From: Chrysoperla carnea
Lineage: Eukaryota; Arthropoda; Insecta; Neuroptera; Chrysopidae
Assembly: GCF_905475395.1 (NCBI RefSeq)
Contig: NC_058341.1
Location: forward strand, 75,761,597-75,825,596
Length of the DNA stretch: 64,000 nucleotides
Reading direction: 5' to 3'
A program made the translations under genes and the position numbers. The notes under the pieces were generated by a model. It searched no databases. It worked only from the letters and a program-made list of their open reading frames with translations, and was not told the origin of the DNA. Within the stretch, counting starts at the first letter, position 1. Each line of letters begins with the position of its first letter. Shown here in pieces: positions 56,981-64,000 of this stretch.

Positions 56981-58413
56981 TAATTTTCTATTATGTAGGT
57001 TTGTTTATGTACAATAGTCGGGACTTGACGCGCAATATAGAAAGGTCAATTATTGGTTTTATAATAAAAGGGTATGTAAAATTTATAATGATCAGGTTTG
57101 CCTCTTAAGATATTTCCAAACTATTGTTTGGTTTTCAAAAGTTCACAAAATTAATTTCAATATAGTATATTCATGAAGCTTCAGAAATCAGCTGAATTTT
57201 GTTGAGAATTTTATGGTGTTTTTGAGAAAATTGTTAAGTAAGAGAAATTTAACATGCACTTCCATAAGCAATGTTAAATAAAATTCACAATTCCAACTGT
57301 TTTTACCAATGAGCTCTCTCAATATGGTGACGGTTGTTCTGAAAATCGACACATGTTTTCCTCAATAGGGTATTCTACTATGTTTGAAAAAGTACTTCAA
57401 AATGTTGATTTTCCTTATATAAACCTAAAATTTTAAACCATTTTTATTCTCGCAAAAACGCTGCCAGCCATTTTAGTGACGTAATATTGGTAAAAACAAG
57501 AGTCGTGTATTTAATTATTGTAATAATAAATAAAGTTTATGGTAACATAACCTACAATTACTAGCCATCAACAAATAAAAGCCATCAACAAATTAGTAAC
57601 TAATGCATATTATTTTTGTCTAAATCATGTCACATGATCGCGGCTCGTGTTTAAGGTCACGTGATATACAGATAAAAAATTACAACTTTTAATTTTAATA
57701 TAATAAAACAATAATTTTACTTTTATGAATCAAAATCAGAATATTTAAATATATTTCTACATAAATTTTAATTTTTAGCAAATTTCATAATTTATTTTTC
57801 ATTACCGAAAGTACCGTTTTGTTTAGAAATATTTTCCGTATCCTTAGAAACATTTTTGTATAGCAAATTAATTATCGGGTTGTTAATTTTTTTTGATAAA
57901 ATATGCGTAAAAATAAGAGCGATCTGCTCGATTTTAATAACCGAATAATCGATTTTTTGGGCTAAGCAATCGATTTTTTTAAGTCGATATTTAGTACTGA
58001 ATCGATACAGTGAATCGATTTATCACCCTATAAACTCGAGATTCGATGATTTTTTGTCAAATAACGACAACTAACATATATCTCTCAAGAAAGTAATTAC
58101 GATTAGATAGTTTGTTATCTGATTATGACTATGATGTGTTCGAAATACACTTATATAAGAAAAATAATCCATAATTTCTTTTATGATCTAATCATTTTAT
58201 ACGTAACAATCATGAAAAACTAACAATCTATGAAAAAATTTCCAGTTAACCTTCTTTTTTATCTGATATTATATTGCGTGTGGTTTTATACTTTTTTTAA
58301 ATCATTTTTCATTATTAGATAAATAACTTGAATTTTCCATACTGTCCATAATAAGTGATTAAATAGAAGAATTTTGTATGAATTTTATGCGACGAAAATC
58401 ATACTGTACTGGA
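56981..58413. other. Gene-free stretch upstream of the second PLA2-like exon
   Basis: No gene or repeat recognised. It separates the heat-shock-element Helitron from the exon below by about 1.4 kb and would contain any promoter of that gene. Confidence 0.4.
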
Positions 58414-58477
58414 ATGTCGAATTTAATATTAATTATGATTATAACAATACGTTTTTCTGATGGTTGGATTGTGCCAG
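58414..58477 (+). CDS. Probable first coding exon of a second group III PLA2
   Basis: From ATG 58414 it encodes MSNLILIMIITIRFSDGWIV followed by P and the first base of a Gly codon, then the donor CCAG|GTGAGA at 58478. The first gene has the same MSNL start, a hydrophobic signal peptide, and IVP|G at a phase-1 donor; this copy has no long propeptide, so IVPG would follow the signal peptide directly, as in several insect PLA2s. An ATG 36 bases upstream (58378) is in frame and would add a basic N-terminus; I prefer 58414 because it starts the hydrophobic core as in the paralogue. No exon 2 (GTxWCG) is visible before the window ends, so it is partial or an orphan exon. The 109-codon minus frame over it is a shadow. 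Confidence 0.6.
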
Positions 58478-58799
58478 GTGAGAACAAAGTTTTAAAATAG
58501 ATACCAACGAATATTTGATTGCACACGATAGAATTGTCCATACGATTCCAGGATAACATAAAGATTTTCTTGATATCAAAATTTGAGGATATTCGGTATA
58601 AGTGATAGTTTACTTTTTCGAGGTATGCAGTGAAAGGGAAGCTATGGTTATCATTCGTGCCCGTTTTAGCATTAATAATTTCATTCATTGAATAAATATT
58701 TCATTATTATCTTTATTTTTATTGAAAATTTCATTTTCTAGCAACAAGTATCATTGACAAAGTAGTGTTAAATGAACAGAAAGCGAGATATTTCATATA

Positions 58800-60949
58800 G
58801 TCTAGTTAACATCTACGATTTTTTCTAACTTTTTTGTATATTCTCCGAAAATTACGAAATAGGTGTCATTCGATTCGTAATTTTATGTAGAAAGTTTACT
58901 GAAAAAAATGAAATGGCGCTAAAAAAAATTGCAAAAGTTATAAACAATTAAGTGAAAAATAAAATAGGGGGCTCAGTTTTTTTTGAATAACTCAAAAAAT
59001 ATTGAAAATTTTCGAAATATGAAAAAAGATCCAAAAAGATGAAGAAATTTCCTAAAATAAAGTTTCTACTGCCGAAATTGTATCTCTAATATTTATAATT
59101 TTTACAGAGCCTTGAAAATAGCGCAAAATATGGCAAGTTTGGCTCTCGCGCGGGTTCTGTCTTTGAGACCTTCTAACAAAAAAAATTATTTAAACATATA
59201 AAATATGAATATTAATAAATAAAAAAATTAATGTAGTTTTGAGATACATGAATAATCAATAATCCGTGGTTGAAAAATTTTTTTACTAATTTTTCCATTA
59301 GTTATGTTACAATTTTTTCTATATAGAATGTTAACATAAAATCTCCGATAATTATTAAATTAAAACCCCAGAATTGTTTTCCCTCCGTGAAGTTATTCTT
59401 ATTAAGCTTACAAATAAATTACCGTTTTTTAAATTTTAAAATTTTGATTTTTCAATTTGTTATTAACATTTGAATATTAACAAATGAAAAAAAGTAATGA
59501 AAAAAAATATTTTTTTTTAAATTTTTTTATTGTTTTAATTTTTTATAATTAAAAGCTACATAAAAATAATTTTTTCAAATTTTTTACAATTGTTGTTTAA
59601 AAAATTGTTATAAACAAATACATTGTTTATGAGTAAATCGAAAATTTTTTTTTTTGCAATATGTTCATTAACACAAATTATGATTTAAAATAAAAACATT
59701 TTTTCTTAAAAAAATTTATTTGTTGCTTAAAAATGCGTTTGTTAATTAACAATCTTTTTTAGCTATTAATTATTAATATTAAGAAATATTATTATTTTTT
59801 TAAATTTTTTAATTGTTTTAATTTTTTATAGTTAAAAGCTACATAAAAATAATTTTTTCAAATTTTTTACTCATAAACAATGTATTTGTTTATAACAATT
59901 TTTTAAAAAACAATTGTAAAAAATTTGAAAAAATTATTTTTATGTAGCTTTTAACTATAAAAATTAAAACAATTAAAAAATTTAAAAAAAATAATAATAT
60001 TTCTTAATATTAATAATTAGTAGCTAAAAAAGATTGTTAATTAACAAACGCATTTTTAAGCAACAAATAAATTTTTTTAAGAAAAAATTTTTTTATTTTA
60101 AATCATAATTTGTGTTAATGAACATATTGCAAAAAAAAATTTTCGATTTACTCATAAACAATGTATTTGTTTATAACAATTTTTTAAACAACAATTGTAA
60201 AAAATTTGAAAAAAAAATTTTTATGTAGCTTTTAACTATAAAAAATTAAAACAATAAAAAAATTTTAAAAAAATATTTTTTTTCATTTGTTAATATTCAA
60301 ATGTTAATAACAAATTGAAAAATCAAAATTTTAAAAACGGTAATTTATTTGTAAGCTTAATAAGAATAACTTCACGGAGAGAAAAAAATTCTGGGGTTTT
60401 ACAAATAACATTCTATATAGAAAAAATTGTTAGTTAACAATTACATAACTAATGGAAAAATTAGTAAAAAAAATTTTCAACCACGTATTATTGATTATTC
60501 ATGTATCTCAAAAATACATTAATTTTTTTATTTATTAATATTCATATTTTATATGTTTAAATAATTTTTTTTGTTAGTAGGTCTCAAAGACAGAACGCGC
60601 GCGAGAACCAAACTTGCCATATTTTGCGCTATTTTCAAGGCTCTGTAAAAATTATAAATATTAGAGATACAATTTCGGCAGTAGAAACTTTATTTTAGGA
60701 AATTTCTTCATCTTTTTGGATCTTTTTTCATATTTCGAAAATTTTCAATATTTTTTGAGTTATTCAAAAAAACTGAGCCCCCTATTTTATTTTTCACTTA
60801 ATTGTTTATAACTTTTGCAATTTTTTTTAGCGCCATTTCATTTTTTTCAGTAAACTTTTTACATAAAATTACGAATCGACTGACACCTATTTCGTAATTT
60901 TCGGAGAATATACAAAAAAGTTAGAAAAAATCGTAGATGTTAACTAGAC
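58800..60949. mobile_element. 2.15-kb foldback element, near-perfect palindrome with TA duplication
   Basis: Outer ends GTCTAGTTAAC and GTTAACTAGAC are each flanked by TA (58798-58799, 60950-60951). The left arm 58800-59867 is mirrored by 59918-60949, and the centre holds about 50 bases. Within the left arm a shorter inverted pair 'aaaagctacataaaaataattttttcaaattttttac' occurs twice (59551, 59831). No coding content. It lies in the intron that would follow the second PLA2-like exon, about 320 bases after its donor. Confidence 0.9.
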
Positions 60950-61037
60950 TAATAATAGTAAAAACTATTATAGGCCTAAGAGAAGTTTTTAGATTCTGTT
61001 TCTAGGGAAAACATTTTTTATTCACATTCGGTTATTC

Positions 61038-61064
61038 AAAAAAAAAAAAAAAAAAAAAAAAAAA
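61038..61064 (+). repeat. Poly(A) tract
   Basis: About 27 A residues. Confidence 0.9.
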
Positions 61065-61640
61065 CACTGACAAAAATTTTTTAAAAGCTAGTAGCATGAA
61101 AAAAAAAATCAAAACTTTCGCAAACTGGAAATTTGTGATAAAATGTCAGGTAAAAGGTTAATTTGTGAAAATATTTTTGAAATGTATATGCTTGAAACGA
61201 ATTTTGACACATAGAGTTGTGTTCCATAATTTATGTCAGTTAGTGTACATAAATTACGAACACAACATATTACATAAATTAATGGATCTATTTTCTTATG
61301 CGGAGATTGATCGGAGCGCGGAGTAATTTCCTAACCTATTTGTTTGAATATTGATAGGAGTTCTCTTTCTACTTGGGATCTCGGACGGAATGGATTAAAG
61401 GAAATAGTAACAATAATGGATCCTAGATTCTGTATAACCTTTAAATTATTTGCACGTGGCGTATTTTAAAACAATATGTGAGCGAGCTGAGGTATTTTTA
61501 TAAAAATGATCTGGTATGTTTTGATTTATTCTTATTATTGGGTTTTGGGGTTACAGTTTGAAAGTTTTTAATTTCACTTTGTTATGCATCCTTTTAAACA
61601 TTTAATATAAATTTATTTAATGTTTCTAGATTAAAGTGAC
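61065..61640. other. Gene-free AT-rich sequence
   Basis: No gene recognised. 'ataatttatgtcagttagtgtacataaattacgaacacaa' at about 61230 is a short hairpin. Confidence 0.4.
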
Positions 61641-61641
61641 T

Positions 61642-61850
61642 TAGAATTTGTAAATTGTTATTCAGTAAACACTTAATGTGTTGAATTTGTATACTTTATT
61701 AAATGCTTGATTTAGAGTTTGTAAATTGTTATTCAGTAAACACTTAATGTGTTGACTTTGTATTCTTTATTAAATGCTCGATTTAGAGTTTGTAAATTGT
61801 TATTCAGTAAACACTTAATGTGTTAAATTTGTCTACTTTATAAATTTTTG
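61642..61850 (+). repeat. 71-bp tandem repeat, three copies
   Basis: 'tagagtttgtaaattgttattcagtaaacacttaatgtgttga' starts at 61642, 61713 and 61784. Confidence 0.9.
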
Positions 61851-62039
61851 TAATTGATTATGGTTTACATAAAATACCTTTACATAAAATACCTACCCCA
61901 TCTAGGGTTACCACTTTCTTTTTTATTTTTGCTTCAGTTGGACCAGAAATTTGTTTACTGTGTCTGCATTTTTATGGTAAAAATACAAAATTAAGGTTTA
62001 ATTTGTTATAGTTTAAAAATAATGTAACTGTTATATAAT

Positions 62040-62160
62040 ACTTTCTGTACCCTGCCACGTTTCACTGTTGCCCATTATGGTACCATGAAAATAGATGAGA
62101 AATTTAACAACTAGTAAAATTTATATTATGATAAACCCCCGATAAAAGACTTCACAACTT
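62040..62160 (+). repeat. Repeat shared with 4650-4770
   Basis: See 4650-4770: 'gtaccctgccacg..', 'cccattatggtaccat', 'aatagatgagaaattt', 'gataaacccccg'. A G run of nine is nearby (62257-62265). Confidence 0.5.
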
Positions 62161-62459
62161 TTAAACGGCTGAACTGATCTTCATATAATTTCCGGATTGG
62201 AAAATATTCGAATTTGCATCTCTACTTCAACTCTTTCCCTTTATCCTCTTGCATTGGGGGGGGGGCGGTATACAGTTTTCAATAACACGACATAACACGA
62301 CATTTCTCCTCATTTTAATATAGCTCATACACCAGAATAAAACAAAGACCTTAATTTATAAGTATTCTGGAGAGTTGCTTCGTCGAAAAATTTTTATTTA
62401 AAAATCATAGAATACATAAACATTACAATTTGGATTCATAATAAAAAAATTTAATGAAA
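62161..62459. other. AT-rich sequence
   Basis: Nothing recognised beyond a duplicated 'ataacacgacat' at 62283-62302. Confidence 0.3.
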
Positions 62460-62594
62460 GTGTAATGAAAGTAAGAGTGTAATGAAAGGGGGATAAGTGA
62501 GAGTAAGAGATTTGAAGGCTACGATGCGGTACTACGATACGATACTTTTAAAATGAAAATGACCCAGCGAAGCGGGCAGGTATCATGATAGTAT
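62460..62594 (+). mobile_element. Helitron 3'-end fragment
   Basis: 'gacccagcgaagcgggcaggtatcatGATAG|T' ends near 62594; preceding 'gatttgaaggctacgatgcggtactacg' is related to 53500-53550. Confidence 0.6.
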
Positions 62595-62600
62595 ATATGA

Positions 62601-62603
<3 letters not shown>

Positions 62604-62691
<88 letters not shown>
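62604..62691. repeat. (TA)n microsatellite
   Basis: About 44 TA units. Confidence 0.95.
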
Positions 62692-62695
<4 letters not shown>

Positions 62696-62830
62696 GGCGT
62701 TCTGTTATTAACTGCAGATCGTTGGCCTACAGAATAAGCTCATAAAGACGAAGGAAAAAGTTATTTACCAATTTTGGATTTGAGCCCTAGTTTGGGCGCT
62801 ACAGGTATGGCAAAAATTGATAAATTTGTT
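62692..62830 (+). repeat. Probable end of a DNA transposon
   Basis: 'tacagggcgttctgttattaactgcagatcg' looks like the CAGGG-type end of Tc1/mariner-like elements. The partner end is not in the window. Confidence 0.35.
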
Positions 62831-63058
62831 CATTCACTGACTATGATTCGATAACCAGCAGCCAATGATAATCAGTAAATATAAGTGAATTTTATTTAAT
62901 TATTTTGAACAAGAGAAGGGATTTTTTTAAAGTATAAAATGATTCAATTGGACTTCATCAATCCAGCCTACTTTTTATATTTTAACTATTATGGTATTGT
63001 GTTAATACATAAGAAAAATAGGACGTCTTACAATCTATTAACATACCTACACACATAT
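62831..63058. other. AT-rich sequence
   Basis: Nothing recognised. Confidence 0.3.
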
Positions 63059-63059
63059 A

Positions 63060-63593
63060 GTCCAGGAGGAATCGGCACATAAGTACCGAAAACTATTCCA
63101 CCTCAATTTTTTTATGCGATCCTTTTCAAATTGCCCTCCTAATGATATAAATGCATGTTGCCATTTCGCAACCCGTTGCCATAAAAAGTAATATAAACTG
63201 ATGAAAAAGTAATTTTAATGACATGTTCCAATTTATGCTTAAATAACTTTTGAAAAATTGATTTCAGAAAAAAATTTATTAAAAACAAATTGTAGACAAT
63301 TTAATTATTAACCTTCAAAAAAAAATTCATATCTTTAAAAATATTAACTTTATCGTGAAAAGTCATAGGACCTTTTTTATTGGTATTTCAATAAATAATA
63401 TTAAAAAAATTTGTCCGGTTGAAAAATAACAATTCATTGCAAATGTTTAAACAATTTCGGTTTAAACAATATGGCACCGGGTTGCGCCATGGCAACATGC
63501 ATTTATATCATAAGGAGGGCAATTTGAAGAGGATCGCATAAAAAAATTGAGGTGGAATAGTTTTCGGTACTCATGCGCCGATTCCTCCTGCAC
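63060..63593. mobile_element. Foldback MITE with TA duplication
   Basis: Ends 'gtccaggaggaatcggc' and 'gccgattcctcctgcac' are inverted repeats flanked by TA (63058-63059 and 63594-63595). Arms of about 120 bases continue with 'gtaccgaaaactattccacctcaattttttta' and 'atgataaaatgcatgttgccat'-type sequence ('tgatataaatgcatgttgccat' against 'atggcaacatgcatttatatca'). Non-coding middle. Confidence 0.85.
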
Positions 63594-63595
63594 TA

Positions 63596-64000
63596 ATACA
63601 ATAAACAGACTATATTATATTTCGAAGAAATACCAATAAATATCATACGTAAAGAAACAACAAGTTGAGACGAGTTGGATGATTCAGTATAGTCAAACAC
63701 AAAAACAATTGATTAGAGCAGGAGACGGTCATTTCATTAATACTTATGTTTTGCATGAATTTTTATTATTCAAAATAGTTTACATATGTAACAAATAAAT
63801 TATTTACATATGTAACAAATGCTCAATGCGATCTCCATGTGTGTCAAAAACCAACGTTAATCTTCGATATCTAGAAGAAAATTACATATGGTTTTCGAGC
63901 TGGAATTTACCAAAGTTTTCATTTTCTAAAAATCGTTAGTTAAATGAATTATGAAATATTTGTACATTAATCACAGATTACATTAATCACAGAAAATTAC
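63596..64000. other. AT-rich sequence at the window end
   Basis: 'ttacatatgtaacaaat' is duplicated at 63780 and 63803. No gene seen; the further exons expected for the second PLA2 are not here. Confidence 0.35.

Noticed and set aside
58359..58688. 109-codon frame on the minus strand
   Set aside because: It overlaps the PLA2-like exon on the other strand, has no recognisable motif, and the plus strand has a signal peptide, IVPG and a splice donor.

Overview
This is AT-rich, intron-bearing nuclear DNA from an animal, almost certainly an insect. It holds a split group III (bee-venom-type) phospholipase A2 gene, remnants of insect-type non-LTR retrotransposons (one ending in CCTAA repeats, the complement of the insect telomere motif TTAGG), a Penelope-type endonuclease fragment, Helitrons, a tRNA-derived SINE, many foldback/MITE elements and long (TA)n tracts. 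There are no bacterial features. I cannot name the species.

Genes. The one well-supported host gene is a secreted phospholipase A2 in three coding exons on the plus strand (44225-44390, 46695-46854, 49405-49633) with intact splice sites, reading frame and catalytic residues. About 8.8 kb downstream, 58414-58477 looks like the first coding exon of a second copy: same MSNL start, same IVPG motif at the same phase-1 donor. Its remaining exons would lie beyond the window, so this looks like the edge of a tandem PLA2 cluster.

Layout. 1-24 kb: repeats only, including a repeated 'CCCGACTGCG' family (411-1000, 12610-13275), a 1-kb palindrome (5233-6238), a 30-bp minisatellite organised in 240-bp units (6785-7675), two broken LINE RNase H regions (2067-2915 minus, 10270-11810 plus), a decayed Helitron (17186-18340) and a Penelope fragment beside a palindrome (18871-19431). 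23.5-26.1 kb: LINE ORF1 plus endonuclease with mutated catalytic residues. 27.7-29.2 kb: element with a 164-bp tandem array. 32.2-35.6 kb: tandem non-autonomous Helitrons and the 3' end of an autonomous Helitron (helicase). 36.9-38.6 kb: inverted-repeat-bounded block with a LINE ORF1 and a tRNA-like SINE. 40.0 kb: a 5' half of tRNA-Gly(GCC). 44-49.6 kb: PLA2, its introns loaded with MITEs. 52-53.3 kb: RT/zinc-finger C-terminus of a LINE. 54-57 kb: SINE nested in another repeat, Helitron Rep fragment, and a complete 750-bp non-autonomous Helitron. 58.4-64 kb: second PLA2 exon, a 2.15-kb palindrome in its putative intron, more repeats.

Most interesting signal. The Helitron at 56231-56980 contains a 52-bp minisatellite whose units are long perfect heat-shock elements (alternating GAA/TTC at 5-bp spacing, up to eight in a row). 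It ends about 1.4 kb upstream of the second PLA2 exon. Helitron-borne HSF sites are known in Caenorhabditis; here the same arrangement appears in an insect-like genome. Everything is read by eye; no alignments or searches were run.
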